From NCBI RefSeq assembly GCF_001310895.1, contig NZ_BAZS01000001.1, forward strand, positions 1-64,000: a DNA stretch of 64,000 nucleotides. Direction: 5' to 3'. The stretch comes from Virgibacillus halodenitrificans JCM 12304. Lineage in GTDB: Bacteria; Bacillota; Bacilli; Bacillales; Amphibacillaceae. Positions 24,258 through 34,107 of the stretch are shown here, in pieces (position 1 is the first letter of the stretch; each line of letters starts with the position of its first letter). The notes under the pieces were generated by a model that saw only the letters and a list, made by a program, of their open reading frames with translations, had not been told where the DNA came from and did no database searches. Made by a program: the position numbers and the translations under genes.

Positions 24258-25586
24258 ATGGAAAAAATCATCGTAAGAGGCGGACACCAATTAAAGGGCA
24301 CCGTAAAGGTCGAGGGTGCAAAGAATGCGGTCCTTCCTGTAATTGCTGCAAGCCTTATAGCAAGTGAAGGAAAGAGTGTCATCAAAGATGTTCCCGAATT
24401 GGCGGATGTATATACAATAAATCAAGTACTAAGCAATATGAATGCAGATGTCCATTTTGAAAATAATACAGTTACCGTTGATGCTTCCAATCAACTTACA
24501 ACGGAAGCACCGTTTGAATATGTAAGAAAGATGCGAGCATCTGTATTGGTATTAGGACCTTTATTGGCACGCTATGGCCATGCAAATGTTGCAATGCCTG
24601 GTGGGTGTGCAATTGGATCACGACCTATTGATCTGCATCTAAAAGGTTTTGAAGCAATGGGAGCAGAAGTACATGTTGGAAACGGTTTTGTAGAAGCACA
24701 TGTTAAAGGGCGCCTAAAAGGTGCTAAGATTTATTTGGATATGCCAAGTGTGGGTGCTACGGAAAATATAATGATGGCAGCAGCATTGGCAGATGGTAAA
24801 ACAGTTCTTGAAAATTGTGCGAAAGAACCTGAAATTGTAGATTTAGCAAACTACTTGAATAAAATGGGAGCCAAAATAGTTGGCGCAGGTACGGAGACAA
24901 TTCGTATCGAAGGTGTGGAAAAGCTATACGGTGTGGAGCATTCCATTATTCCTGATCGTGTGGAAGCTGGAACTTTCATGGTGGCGGCAGCAATTACTGG
25001 TGGTAACATTTTAATTGAGAATGCAGAAAGTGAACACTTACGTTCTGTTATTTCAAAGTTGGAAGAAATGAATGTTTCAGTGAAGGAAGAAAAAAACGGA
25101 CTTCGGGTTATTGGACCGAAGCAGTTAAAAGCAACTGATATTAAGACATTACCACATCCAGGTTTTCCTACTGATATGCAGTCTCAAATGATGGCATTAA
25201 TGCTATGTGCAGAAGGGACTAGTGTTATTACGGAAACCGTTTTTGAAAACCGATTTATGCATGTGGAAGAATTCCGTAGAATGAATGCGAAAATGAAGAT
25301 AGAAGGTCGTAGTGTAATAATTGAAGGTCCAAGTGATCTACAAGGAGCTGAAGTAGCAGCGACCGACCTTCGAGCAGCAGCGGCATTAATTTTAGCTGGT
25401 CTTTGTTCAGATGGGTATACACGAGTAACCGAACTGAAGCATTTGGATCGCGGATATGTTAACTTTGCAGGTAAATTGGCTGCGTTAGGTGCAGATATCG
25501 AGCGCGTCGATGAAAGTGGAGATGTAATTAATCCATTTGCAAAAGTAGATTATCAAAAACAAAACATTATAGCAGAGTTATCATAA
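24258..25586 (+). CDS. murA: UDP-N-acetylglucosamine 1-carboxyvinyltransferase (MurA)
   Basis: It transfers enolpyruvate from PEP to UDP-GlcNAc, the first committed step of peptidoglycan synthesis and the target of fosfomycin. 442 aa. The N-terminal [14 protein letters not shown] carries the catalytic Lys. The PEP-binding Cys is in [15 protein letters not shown] near residue 117. FPTDMQSQ and the [13 protein letters not shown] motif are present. In B. subtilis spoIID follows directly; here a dpp-ykf operon intervenes. Confidence 0.95.
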   Translation: MEKIIVRGGHQLKGTVKVEGAKNAVLPVIAASLIASEGKSVIKDVPELADVYTINQVLSNMNADVHFENNTVTVDASNQLTTEAPFEYVRKMRASVLVLGPLLARYGHANVAMPGGCAIGSRPIDLHLKGFEAMGAEVHVGNGFVEAHVKGRLKGAKIYLDMPSVGATENIMMAAALADGKTVLENCAKEPEIVDLANYLNKMGAKIVGAGTETIRIEGVEKLYGVEHSIIPDRVEAGTFMVAAAITGGNILIENAESEHLRSVISKLEEMNVSVKEEKNGLRVIGPKQLKATDIKTLPHPGFPTDMQSQMMALMLCAEGTSVITETVFENRFMHVEEFRRMNAKMKIEGRSVIIEGPSDLQGAEVAATDLRAAAALILAGLCSDGYTRVTELKHLDRGYVNFAGKLAALGADIERVDESGDVINPFAKVDYQKQNIIAELS

Positions 25587-25614
25587 TAAAATTACCATAT
25601 TTTCTTAAAAAAGG

Positions 25615-25645
25615 CAGGTGGGCATATCTATGTTCATCTGTTTTT
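25615..25645 (+). terminator. Intrinsic terminator after murA
   Basis: CAGGTGGGCATA and TATGTTCATCTG form a 12-bp stem with wobble pairs, followed by TTTTT. Confidence 0.75.
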
Positions 25646-25807
25646 GTATTGTCTAAAAAACCGTAAATTTTGGCTTTAATATAATATATTCCGGGCTTAT
25701 CCAATGTTTTGAAAATGTATATAAACCCCGAAGTAACTTTTAAGTACAGTATAAAAAGTAACCTTCTGTTGGAAAGCTGACTTAAACATTGAATCTAGTT
25801 ATATCAC

Positions 25808-25958
25808 CACTACGAAAAACACTGCGCTTTTCGGGGGCGGCTGAAGCCATGCCGGTGGCAAAGTAGACACTGTGAGGTCACGAACAGATGTCGCACTTGT
25901 ACCCGGAGGTGTGAAAGCGTCCCACTAAAGCGGAAATCAATGGGTTGCCCATTTCTTT
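25808..25958. repeat. GC-rich palindromic repeat, copy B (short hybrid, inverted)
   Basis: Read on the minus strand, this begins with the left module of copy A (CATTGATTTCCGC, CACACCTCCGGGTACAAGTG, GGCATGGCTTCAGCCGCC). It then joins directly to the end of its right module (CCCGAAAAGCGCAGTG). The about 330 bp lying between these blocks in copy A are absent. The rest of the 25646-26200 gap is AT-rich with nothing evident until the dppA promoter. Confidence 0.8.
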
Positions 25959-26118
25959 AGAATAGTTAGTTTTACAACTCAGATGAATCTTCCTACTACA
26001 AATATTCTTATATTATTTTCATAGCTTACTAGCCAGTATCGGTTTCCTTTAAATTTTTTATACCTTGAAACACAGAAATGTTTACGTAGCAGTAGTAAAA
26101 ACCTTACAATTTTATAAA

Positions 26119-26147
26119 TTGTCTTTTAATTTCAAAATTTGTATGGT
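26119..26147 (+). promoter_or_regulatory. Candidate sigma-A promoter for dppA
   Basis: TTGTCT (26119-26124), a 17-bp spacer and TATGGT (26142-26147). The -10 is only a fair match. The spacer contains AATTTCAAAATTT, which resembles but does not properly match a CodY box. Confidence 0.4.
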
Positions 26148-26200
26148 AAAATTGAAAGAAAATTACCAATAATTTTAATGGAAGGAAAAGGTGTTACTAC

Positions 26201-27025
26201 ATGAAATTATACATCTCTGTGGATATGGAAGGAATCACTGGTTTACCTGACCATACATATGTAGACTTTCGTAAGCATAATTATGAACGGGCGAGAAAAA
26301 TAATGACAGATGAAACGAATGTTGTAATCGATGCAGCATGGAAGTCTGGCTGGAAAGATATTTTAGTGAATGATAGTCATTCAAAAATGAATAATATATT
26401 AATAGATCATTTGCACCCAGAAGCTAAATTAATAACCGGAGAAGTGAAACCGCTTTCTATGATGCAAGGTTTGGATAATACATATGATGGGGCGATGTTT
26501 GTCGGGTATCATGCGCGTGCAGGCCAATTTGGTGTCATGTCACATGCGATGATTCACGCGGTTAGAAATTTTTACATAAATGACCATGTAATTGGTGAAA
26601 TGGGATTTAATGCTTACGTCGCGGGCTATTTTGGCGTTCCAATTCTTCTTGTGGCAGGTGATGATCAAGCAACGAAAGAAGCTAAGGAATTAATTCCGGG
26701 AGTTACTGTAGCTGCAGTGAAGGAAACAATTTCGAGATCGTCTGTCAAGAGTCTCACACCAAAGAAAGCCGGTGAGCTTTTGACAGAAAAGGTAAAGATA
26801 GCGTTGGAAAACCGCAATCACGTGAAACCGTTAACCCCTCCGGAAAATCCAATGTTGCGAATTGAATTTAATAACTTTGGGCAGGCAGAATGGGCAAATT
26901 TGATGCCAGGAACAGAAATTGAGCCTGGTACTACCATTGTTCGTTTTCAGGCTAAAAATATATTGGAAGCATATCAAGCGATGCTTGTCATGACAGAGCT
27001 CGCGATGAATACTACATTTTCTTAG
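26201..27025 (+). CDS. dppA: D-aminopeptidase DppA (peptidase M55)
   Basis: A zinc peptidase that releases D-amino acids from short peptides such as D-Ala-D-Ala, helping reuse of cell-wall peptides. 274 aa. All expected zinc ligands are visible by position: Asp8, Glu10, His60, His104 and Glu133, with His115 in the GVMSHAMIH motif. It heads a nine-gene dppABCDE-ykfABCD operon with the same order as B. subtilis. An AAGG-type ribosome site precedes ATG 26201. Confidence 0.94.
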   Translation: MKLYISVDMEGITGLPDHTYVDFRKHNYERARKIMTDETNVVIDAAWKSGWKDILVNDSHSKMNNILIDHLHPEAKLITGEVKPLSMMQGLDNTYDGAMFVGYHARAGQFGVMSHAMIHAVRNFYINDHVIGEMGFNAYVAGYFGVPILLVAGDDQATKEAKELIPGVTVAAVKETISRSSVKSLTPKKAGELLTEKVKIALENRNHVKPLTPPENPMLRIEFNNFGQAEWANLMPGTEIEPGTTIVRFQAKNILEAYQAMLVMTELAMNTTFS

Positions 27026-27037
27026 GAGGGGTTGCCA

Positions 27038-27973
27038 ATGCTGAAATATATACTCAAACGATTACTGATTATGGCTGTAACCCTATGGATTATTGTGACT
27101 TTAACATTTGTCTTGATGGTATCCATCCCAGGTTCACCTTTAAATGAAGAGCGTGGAACGAATGAAACTGTACAGAAGAACCTGGAGGCACATTATAACC
27201 TGGACGAACCATACCATATCCAATACTTACTCTATTTAAAATCAATTGTGACCCTTGATTTTGGACCTTCTATCAAACAACCAAACCAAACGGTAAATGA
27301 TTTATTGGGAAGAGGATTTCCCATTTCCTTTGAACTTGGGATTGTCACCATTTTAGTTGCTGTCTTTTCTGGAATTATTCTAGGTATCGTTGCTGCTCTA
27401 AAACATAACGGTATCATTGATTATATGGCAATGAGTTTGGCAGTATTGGGAATCTCCATACCAAACTTTGTGCTTGCAACATTGCTCATTCAGCAACTGG
27501 CAGTGAAATATGAAATTTTCCCTGTTGCAACATGGTCAAGTCCTGCACATATGGTGCTACCAATTATCGCACTTGCTACTGGACCGATGGCGATCATTGC
27601 CAGATTAACAAGGTCTACGATGCTAGAAGTTCTTACACAGGACTATATTAAGATGGCAAGAGCAAAGGGGCTTTCCCCGTGGAAAATTGTGTTTAAGCAT
27701 GCCCTTAAAAATGCGCTTATGCCAGTTGTTACGATTATGGGTACGTTACTTGCAGGTATCTTAACAGGAACGTTTGTCATCGAAAAGATCTTTGCAATAC
27801 CTGGCATGGGGAAATATTTTGTAGAGAGTATTAATCAACGAGATTATCCAGTCATTATGGGAACAACTGTGTTTTACAGTGCTTTTCTCATCTTTATGCT
27901 TTTCCTTGTAGATATTGCCTATGGCATTTTGGATCCTCGTATTAAGATACATAAAAAAGGAGGAGAATCCTAA
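27038..27973 (+). CDS. dppB: Dipeptide ABC transporter permease DppB
   Basis: Inner permease of the dipeptide/oligopeptide importer. About six membrane helices, with the BPD-transport signature around MARAKGLSPWKIVFKHALKNALMPV that contacts the ATPases. ATG 27038 is preferred to TTG 27032 because AGGAGGGG is 6 nt upstream. It overlaps dppC by one base (TAATG). Confidence 0.93.
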   Translation: MLKYILKRLLIMAVTLWIIVTLTFVLMVSIPGSPLNEERGTNETVQKNLEAHYNLDEPYHIQYLLYLKSIVTLDFGPSIKQPNQTVNDLLGRGFPISFELGIVTILVAVFSGIILGIVAALKHNGIIDYMAMSLAVLGISIPNFVLATLLIQQLAVKYEIFPVATWSSPAHMVLPIIALATGPMAIIARLTRSTMLEVLTQDYIKMARAKGLSPWKIVFKHALKNALMPVVTIMGTLLAGILTGTFVIEKIFAIPGMGKYFVESINQRDYPVIMGTTVFYSAFLIFMLFLVDIAYGILDPRIKIHKKGGES

Positions 27974-28929
27974 TGAAAGTAGCAAACAAAATAGAAACAG
28001 CACATTCTCCTGCTGAAATACCAAATGATTGGTTTACATGGAAAGAAACGGATAAAGAAGCAGCAGAGGTCGTATCCAGACCTTCACTATCTTATTGGCA
28101 AGATGCTTGGAAACGATTAGTAAAAAACAAATTAGCGATGGCTGGTCTCGTTTTTCTTGTTTTATTAACTATTATGGCTATATTTGGTCCAATAATTTCT
28201 CCTTATACGGTAGATAAAACTAATTTGCCAAATCAATTTCAGCCTCCCTCTGGAGATCACTGGTTTGGCACAGATTCCTTGGGAAGAGACGTATTTACAA
28301 GAACATGGTTTGGTGCACGTATATCATTGTTTGTAGGGCTAATGGCTGCATTAATAGATTTTACAATTGGTATTATTTATGGGGGTATTTCCGGATATAA
28401 AGGTGGACGTGCTGACAATATTATGATGCGCATTATCGAAATCTTATATGGCCTGCCCTATTTGCTTGTTGTTATTCTACTGCTGGTTGTACTTGGGCCA
28501 AGTTTAGGAACGATCATCCTTGCCTTAACAGTTACCGGCTGGGTAGGTATGGCCAGGATTGTGCGAGGACAAGTACTTCAAATTAAAAACTATGAATTTG
28601 TGCTGGCCTCAAGGTCATTTGGAACGAAAACATCACGGATTATAAGAAAAAACTTAATACCAAATACAATGGGACCAATCATTGTGCAAATGACATTAAC
28701 GGTGCCCAGCGCCATATTTGCGGAAGCGTTTCTAAGTTTTCTTGGACTAGGAATACAATCTCCGCATGCAAGTTGGGGCATGATGGCAAATGATGCTTTG
28801 GGAGCAATCCTTTCCGGACATTGGTGGACATTGTTCTTCCCTGCATTTTTTATCTCGTTTACGATGTTTGCATTTAATGTATTAGGTGACGGGCTTCAGG
28901 ATGCACTTGATCCGAAGCTAAGGAAGTAG
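27973..28929 (+). CDS. dppC: Dipeptide ABC transporter permease DppC
   Basis: Second permease, 318 aa. It has the DppC/OppC N-terminal cytoplasmic tail followed by a first helix (MAGLVFLVLLTIMAIFGPIIS) and the extracellular HWFGTDSLGRDVFTR motif typical of the OppC type. The ATPase-contact loop is ASRSFGTKTSRIIRKNLIPN. Its start overlaps the dppB stop, so the two are coupled. Confidence 0.93.
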   Translation: MKVANKIETAHSPAEIPNDWFTWKETDKEAAEVVSRPSLSYWQDAWKRLVKNKLAMAGLVFLVLLTIMAIFGPIISPYTVDKTNLPNQFQPPSGDHWFGTDSLGRDVFTRTWFGARISLFVGLMAALIDFTIGIIYGGISGYKGGRADNIMMRIIEILYGLPYLLVVILLLVVLGPSLGTIILALTVTGWVGMARIVRGQVLQIKNYEFVLASRSFGTKTSRIIRKNLIPNTMGPIIVQMTLTVPSAIFAEAFLSFLGLGIQSPHASWGMMANDALGAILSGHWWTLFFPAFFISFTMFAFNVLGDGLQDALDPKLRK

Positions 28930-28938
28930 GTGACATAG

Positions 28939-29943
28939 ATGGAAAAAATACTTGATGTAAAAGACCTCCACGTAACCTTTACTACTTATGGTGGTACGGT
29001 AAAAGCCGTACGTGGTGTTAACTTTCATTTGAATAAAGGGGAAACCTTGGCAATTGTAGGAGAATCCGGATGTGGTAAAAGCGTTACCTCAAATGCGATT
29101 ATGCGCTTAATACCCGATCCGCCCGGTAAGATCTCCAATGGGTCCATTCACTTTCATGGAAAAGATCTTGTCCGGTTGTCTGAAAAGCAAATGCGGAATA
29201 TTCGGGGTGTCGATATCTCCATGATATTCCAGGATCCGATGACCGCCTTAAATCCGACATTAACAATTGGGACTCAATTAATGGAGGGGCTAAGGCAGCA
29301 TAAAAAGATTACTGGTGAAGAAGCCAAACAAAAGGCATTGGAAATGATGAACCTTGTAGGCATCCCTAATCCGGAGGAACGCTTAAAACAATATCCACAC
29401 CAATTCAGTGGAGGAATGCGGCAACGTATTGTAATTGCAATGGCTTTAATTTGTGAGCCGGAATTATTGATTGCGGATGAACCTACGACTGCACTTGACG
29501 TGACGATTCAAGCTCAAATTTTGGAGTTGTTTAACAGAATTCAAGAAGCTACAGGGGTTTCCATTATCCTGATTACACATGATTTAGGCGTAGTAGCAAA
29601 AATTGCTGATCGAATTGCTGTTATGTATGCAGGAAAGATTATCGAGGTTGGTACAAAGCGGGAAATATTTTACCAGGCACAGCATCCCTATACGAAGGGA
29701 TTACTGAAATCAGTGCCTCGCCTGGATTTGCAAGGGGAAAAACTAACACCGATTGACGGTACACCACCAGATTTATTCTCACCTCCGGTTGGATGTCCTT
29801 TTACTGCAAGATGTCCATTCGCCATGGAGGTGTGTGATAAAGTTTATCCTGGCACAACGGAGCTAAGCGATGCACATAAAGTGGATTGCTGGCTTCAGGA
29901 TGAGCGGGCTAAACAGCTTTTGGCTTCAACAGCCAATAATTAA
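28939..29943 (+). CDS. dppD: Dipeptide ABC transporter ATPase DppD
   Basis: 334 aa. Walker [10 protein letters not shown], signature FSGGMRQRIVIAMAL, Walker B LLIADEPTTALD and the switch His in ILITHDLGV. The C-terminal oligopeptide-transporter domain has four cysteines in the CPFTARCPFAMEVC region and a later Cys, typical of the Dpp/Opp iron-sulphur or metal site. It pairs with the ykfD product as the second ATPase. Confidence 0.94.
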   Translation: MEKILDVKDLHVTFTTYGGTVKAVRGVNFHLNKGETLAIVGESGCGKSVTSNAIMRLIPDPPGKISNGSIHFHGKDLVRLSEKQMRNIRGVDISMIFQDPMTALNPTLTIGTQLMEGLRQHKKITGEEAKQKALEMMNLVGIPNPEERLKQYPHQFSGGMRQRIVIAMALICEPELLIADEPTTALDVTIQAQILELFNRIQEATGVSIILITHDLGVVAKIADRIAVMYAGKIIEVGTKREIFYQAQHPYTKGLLKSVPRLDLQGEKLTPIDGTPPDLFSPPVGCPFTARCPFAMEVCDKVYPGTTELSDAHKVDCWLQDERAKQLLASTANN

Positions 29944-29964
29944 AATTCAAAGGGGGAAAAAGGT

Positions 29965-31611
29965 ATGAGAAAATGGCTAGTAGTTTTGATGGCAATACTC
30001 ACGGTTCTTATGCTTGCAGCATGTACAGCAAATGAGGATGCCGGTGAGGAAAAGCCGAAAGAAGATGGTAATGATGCAGAAGCAACAGAAGAAAAGAGTG
30101 ACGATGGAAAAGTATTATATATGAATAATGGAAATGAACCTACTTCACTTAATCCTCCAGTAGGTTTTGATTCGGTATCATGGAATGTGTTGAATAACTT
30201 GATGGAAGGTTTAACAAGGTTGGGTGAAGATGATCAACCACAGGAAGCAATTGCGGAATCATGGGATATTTCGGAGGATCAAAAGACATATACCTTCCAT
30301 ATCAGGGAGAACGCCAACTGGTCCAATGGTGATCCAGTAACTGCAGAGGATTTTGTCTATGCATGGAAGCAATTATTAAATCCAGAAACAGCTTCTCCTG
30401 CAGCATTTCTTGGTTACTTTATTGAAGGTGGAGAAGCTTATAATAATGGCGAAGGATCAGCAGATGATGTGGGCGTCAAAGCTGTTGATGAAAAAACCTT
30501 TGAAGTAACGTTGAATGCCCCAACAGGATTCTTCCTGCATGTTATTTCAAACCCTGCGTTTTTCCCGGTAAATGCAAAGGTTGCTGAAGAAAACCCAGAG
30601 TGGTATGCAGAAGCTGATTCCTTTGTTTCCAATGGTCCATTTAAATTGGAATCATGGGCACATGATAGTGAAATGATGATGGTTAAGAATGATCAATATT
30701 GGGATGCAGAAACAGTGAAATTGGATAAGGTTCATTGGGCTATGGTTAATGAAACAAACACAGAATATCAGATGTTTGAATCAGGTGATCTTGATATGAC
30801 CTCCATTCCTTCTGACATGGCTGACCAGCTTATTGATGGAGATAATGTTGTTATTGAGGATCAGGCTGGATTGTATTTTTATCGTTTCAATGTAAATGAA
30901 GAACCATTCCAAAATGAAAAGATCCGTAAAGCATTTGCGCTAGCAATCAATCAACAGGACATTGTTGACTTTGTAACGAAAAATAAAGAAGAACCAGCTA
31001 CAGGTTTTGTTTCCCCTGGCTTCAAAGATCCTTCTGGAAAAGATTTCCGTGAGGTGAATGGGGATTTGGTGAAATTTGACCCTGAAAAAGCTAAGAAGCT
31101 TCTTGAAGAAGGAATGAAAGAGGAAGGCTATGATGAGTTACCTGAAGTAGTACTAAGCTACAACACGAGTGAAGACCATAAAGCAATTGCAGAGACAATG
31201 CAAAGTATGTATAAGGATAATCTGGGCGTAGAGGTTTCCTTAGAGAATACAGAATGGAATGTATTCCTTGAGGATCAAAAAGGCTTAAAACACCAGTTAT
31301 CCCGAAGCTCCTTCTTATTTGACTATGGTGATCCAGTTAACTTCTTGGAAAGCTTTATTACAGATTCAACGATGAACCGTACAGGTTGGTCGAACAAAGA
31401 ATATGATGAGTTAATTGCTAACGCCAAGTCCGAAACAGATGAAGCAAAACGTTGGGAGTATATGGAGAAGGCAGAGAAATTGCTAGCAGAGAAAATGCCG
31501 ATCTTCCCAATTCACTATTACAATCAAGTATTCATATACAGTGAAGACGTATCAGGCATTGTGCGTCACCCAGTAGGCTATGTAGAGCTTAAGTGGGCAG
31601 ATAAGCAATAA
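29965..31611 (+). CDS. dppE: Dipeptide-binding lipoprotein DppE
   Basis: Substrate-binding protein (SBP family 5), 548 aa. The lipobox LAAC places the lipidated Cys at residue 20. An acidic linker follows, then the mature fold starting LYMNNGNEPTSLNPP. Typical motifs such as YTFHIRENANWSNGDPVTAEDFVYAWK are present. In B. subtilis the homologous system imports murein tripeptides as well as dipeptides. A weak terminator follows, so binding protein may be made in excess of the downstream enzymes. Confidence 0.93.
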   Translation: MRKWLVVLMAILTVLMLAACTANEDAGEEKPKEDGNDAEATEEKSDDGKVLYMNNGNEPTSLNPPVGFDSVSWNVLNNLMEGLTRLGEDDQPQEAIAESWDISEDQKTYTFHIRENANWSNGDPVTAEDFVYAWKQLLNPETASPAAFLGYFIEGGEAYNNGEGSADDVGVKAVDEKTFEVTLNAPTGFFLHVISNPAFFPVNAKVAEENPEWYAEADSFVSNGPFKLESWAHDSEMMMVKNDQYWDAETVKLDKVHWAMVNETNTEYQMFESGDLDMTSIPSDMADQLIDGDNVVIEDQAGLYFYRFNVNEEPFQNEKIRKAFALAINQQDIVDFVTKNKEEPATGFVSPGFKDPSGKDFREVNGDLVKFDPEKAKKLLEEGMKEEGYDELPEVVLSYNTSEDHKAIAETMQSMYKDNLGVEVSLENTEWNVFLEDQKGLKHQLSRSSFLFDYGDPVNFLESFITDSTMNRTGWSNKEYDELIANAKSETDEAKRWEYMEKAEKLLAEKMPIFPIHYYNQVFIYSEDVSGIVRHPVGYVELKWADKQ

Positions 31612-31659
31612 AGTAAAACTATTTTTAGAGATAACTAGAAAACTAACATAATAGAGAAT

Positions 31660-31694
31660 AGCTCATATACATATGTATATGGGCTCCCTTTTTC
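31660..31694 (+). terminator. Probable intra-operon terminator after dppE
   Basis: AGCTCATATAC/GTATATGGGCT (one G-T pair) with an ATAT loop, then CCCTTTTT. Partial read-through into ykfA is likely given the conserved operon. Confidence 0.65.
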
Positions 31695-31758
31695 TTTTCT
31701 TAGTACTATGCCAGAAAAAATACATTAGCTTTTTAGCTTACTTAAAGGAGGTATAGAT

Positions 31759-32676
31759 ATGATTAAGCCGGAGCGCTTGCAAAAAGGAGATACGATTGGG
31801 ATTATTGCACCTGCAGGCCCACCTGATCAAGGAAAACTTCAACAAGCCATTCCTTTTTTTGAATCACTTGGACTTAAAGTAAAATTAGGCCAACACATAA
31901 ATGAAATTCATGGCTATCTCGCTGGCACAGATCAACAGCGCTTGGAGGATTTCCACACGATGATTGCAGACCCTGTTATTAAAGCAATCTTTTTTGCCCG
32001 TGGTGGTTATGGAACCGGAAGAATTGTGTCATCTCTTGATTACGAGTTAATCAGAAAAAACCCAAAAATTATCTGGGGATATAGTGATATTACATACTTA
32101 CATACGGCCATACGCCAACAGACTGGCCTGGTCACTTTTCATGGACCGATGGTTGCTTCAGATATAGGAAAAGAAGCGTTTGATGATTTTACGGCAGAGA
32201 TGTTCCTGCAATTGTTTGAACCTGCTACATATGTATATTCAGAAAAAGTATCATCTTTACATGTTATCACTTCTGGCAACAGTACGGGTATGCTTGTCGG
32301 TGGAAATCTCTCCTTAATTGTAAGCACACTCGGTACCCCGTTTGAAATAGATACGAAAGGCAAACTGCTTTTACTTGAGGATATAGGAGAAGAGCCATAC
32401 CGAGTTGACGGTATGCTTAACCAATTAAAGCTTGCTGGAAAACTGGAAGAGGCTGCAGGGGTCATTTTAGGTGATTTTGCAGATACTGAGACAACCTTGA
32501 AACACAGTTTAACCTTGGACCAAGTGTTTTCAGATTATCTTTCCAAGCTAAACTGCCCTGTGCTCTGCGGTTTTAAAATTGGACATTGTTTTCCGCACTT
32601 TGCTGTACCTCTTGGAGTAGAAGCGGAATTATCTGCAGATACAAAAACTTTAACTATTCAGGCTGGTGTGAATTAG
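31759..32676 (+). CDS. ykfA: Murein LD-carboxypeptidase YkfA (S66 family)
   Basis: It removes the terminal D-Ala from murein tetrapeptides. 305 aa. S66 features: the N-terminal GDTIGIIAPAGPP, the nucleophile region FFARGGYGTGRI, GYSDITYLHTAI and the acidic residue region LLLEDIGEEPYRVDGML. The His of the triad lies near GHCFPHFAVPLG. A GGAGG site precedes ATG 31759. It is the first enzyme of the ykf part of the operon. Confidence 0.91.
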   Translation: MIKPERLQKGDTIGIIAPAGPPDQGKLQQAIPFFESLGLKVKLGQHINEIHGYLAGTDQQRLEDFHTMIADPVIKAIFFARGGYGTGRIVSSLDYELIRKNPKIIWGYSDITYLHTAIRQQTGLVTFHGPMVASDIGKEAFDDFTAEMFLQLFEPATYVYSEKVSSLHVITSGNSTGMLVGGNLSLIVSTLGTPFEIDTKGKLLLLEDIGEEPYRVDGMLNQLKLAGKLEEAAGVILGDFADTETTLKHSLTLDQVFSDYLSKLNCPVLCGFKIGHCFPHFAVPLGVEAELSADTKTLTIQAGVN

Positions 32677-32697
32677 AACAACAAAGGAGGAGACACC

Positions 32698-33798
32698 TTG
32701 CAAATTCAAAACATAGAAACATTCCAAACAGCTATTCCTCTACATACCCCATTTAAAACCGCATTACGTACAGTGACAATTGCTGAGTCTATTGTTGTGA
32801 AAATCACCTGTGAAGGAGGAGTTACAGGCTTCGGGGAAGTGCCTCCGACACATGTAATTACGGGCGAGAGTTTGGCAAGTGTAGATTTTGCCATAAATAG
32901 AGTATTTAAGCCTTTGCTATTAGGAATGGATATAGATGCACGTGAACAGATTTTTGAAAAATTACATGGAAGTATGGTAGGAAATCCAAGTGCTAAAGCA
33001 GCGGTTGATATTGCTCTTTATGACTGTATCGCCAATGCAGCAAGTACCCCCCTTGTCTCCTTTTTAGGTGGATATAGGAAGGAAATTGAAACAGATTATA
33101 CCGTCAGTGTAAATACTCCACAGGAAATGGCCGCAGACGCACGTAAGTACATAGATAATGGGTTTAACGTGTTAAAAATAAAGGTTGGCAAGGATCAGAT
33201 TGAGCAGGACGTGAAGCGAATACAAGCTATACGAAAAGAAATTGGGGATGATACGCTTATTCGTCTTGATGCAAACCAAGGATGGAAAGCGAAGGAGGCT
33301 GTGAAAGCCATCCGGCAGATGGAAAGTCTTGGATTGGATATTGAACTGATTGAACAGCCGGTAAATGCATACGACATAGAAGGGTTAAAATATGTAACAG
33401 ACAATACAGAGACACCGATTATGGCAGATGAAAGCGTGTTTTCTCCTCTTGACGCAAAGCGAATATTAGAAAATAAGGCAGCAGACCTGATTAATATTAA
33501 ATTAATGAAAGCTGGAGGAATTCATCAGGCATTAAAAATCGCAGCACTTGCTCAAGCCTATGGAGTAGAATGTATGGTTGGCAGTATGATAGAAACAAAG
33601 CTTGGCATAACAGCAGCTGCTCATTTTGCAGCAAGTCAACCGAATGTTACACGATATGACTTTGATGCCCCTCTCATGCTTACAGACGATCTTATTCAGG
33701 GCGGAGTTACATATGAAGGAAAAGTAATCCGTTTAGGTACAGCTGCTGGATTGGGTATTAAGAAAATTAATAAACAATATATTATCAACCAGCAATAA
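32698..33798 (+). CDS. ykfB: L-Ala-D/L-Glu epimerase YkfB
   Basis: An enolase-superfamily epimerase that converts L-Ala-D-Glu from murein to L-Ala-L-Glu. 366 aa. The catalytic Lys pair is in NVLKIKVGK, the metal ligands are Asp/Glu/Asp (RLDANQGW, LIEQPV, MADESVF), and the second-side Lys is in INIKLMKAGG. Start is TTG 32698 behind AGGAGGAG. A 250-bp repeat array separates it from ykfC. Confidence 0.92.
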   Translation: MQIQNIETFQTAIPLHTPFKTALRTVTIAESIVVKITCEGGVTGFGEVPPTHVITGESLASVDFAINRVFKPLLLGMDIDAREQIFEKLHGSMVGNPSAKAAVDIALYDCIANAASTPLVSFLGGYRKEIETDYTVSVNTPQEMAADARKYIDNGFNVLKIKVGKDQIEQDVKRIQAIRKEIGDDTLIRLDANQGWKAKEAVKAIRQMESLGLDIELIEQPVNAYDIEGLKYVTDNTETPIMADESVFSPLDAKRILENKAADLINIKLMKAGGIHQALKIAALAQAYGVECMVGSMIETKLGITAAAHFAASQPNVTRYDFDAPLMLTDDLIQGGVTYEGKVIRLGTAAGLGIKKINKQYIINQQ

Positions 33799-33817
33799 AA
33801 CGTTGTATATCTCAGAT

Positions 33818-34072
33818 GCATATGAGAGAACGGAAGCCTCATATGAGAAAGAATCACCAAATATGAGAGAGCCTGCATCTCATATGAGAAAGAATCACCC
33901 AATATGAGAGAGCCTGCATCTCATATGAGAAAGAATCACCAAATATGAGAGAGCCTGCATCTCATATGGGAAAGAATCACCCAATATGAGAGAGCTCACG
34001 CTCTAATGAGAGAAAAGCATCAAATATGAGAGAGCCCGCACCCCATATGAGAGAGCACCAACCTCATAAGAA
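33818..34072. repeat. ATATGAGAGA tandem array (family B) inside the ykf operon
   Basis: About twelve units of 20-21 bp begin with a/cATATGAGAgA. They alternate two spacer types (roughly GAATCACCAA and GCCTGCATCT), giving a higher-order period of about 41 bp. The array fills the ykfB-ykfC gap. A second array is at 53602-53822. No promoter or terminator is obvious within it. Confidence 0.9.
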
Positions 34073-34107
34073 AGAAAAACTTAATATATAGGAAAGGAGT
34101 TCTTACT

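Noticed and set aside
26100-26200. CodY box at the dppA promoter
   Set aside because: AATTTCAAAATTT is two bases short of the 15-bp consensus spacing; common AT-rich resemblance.
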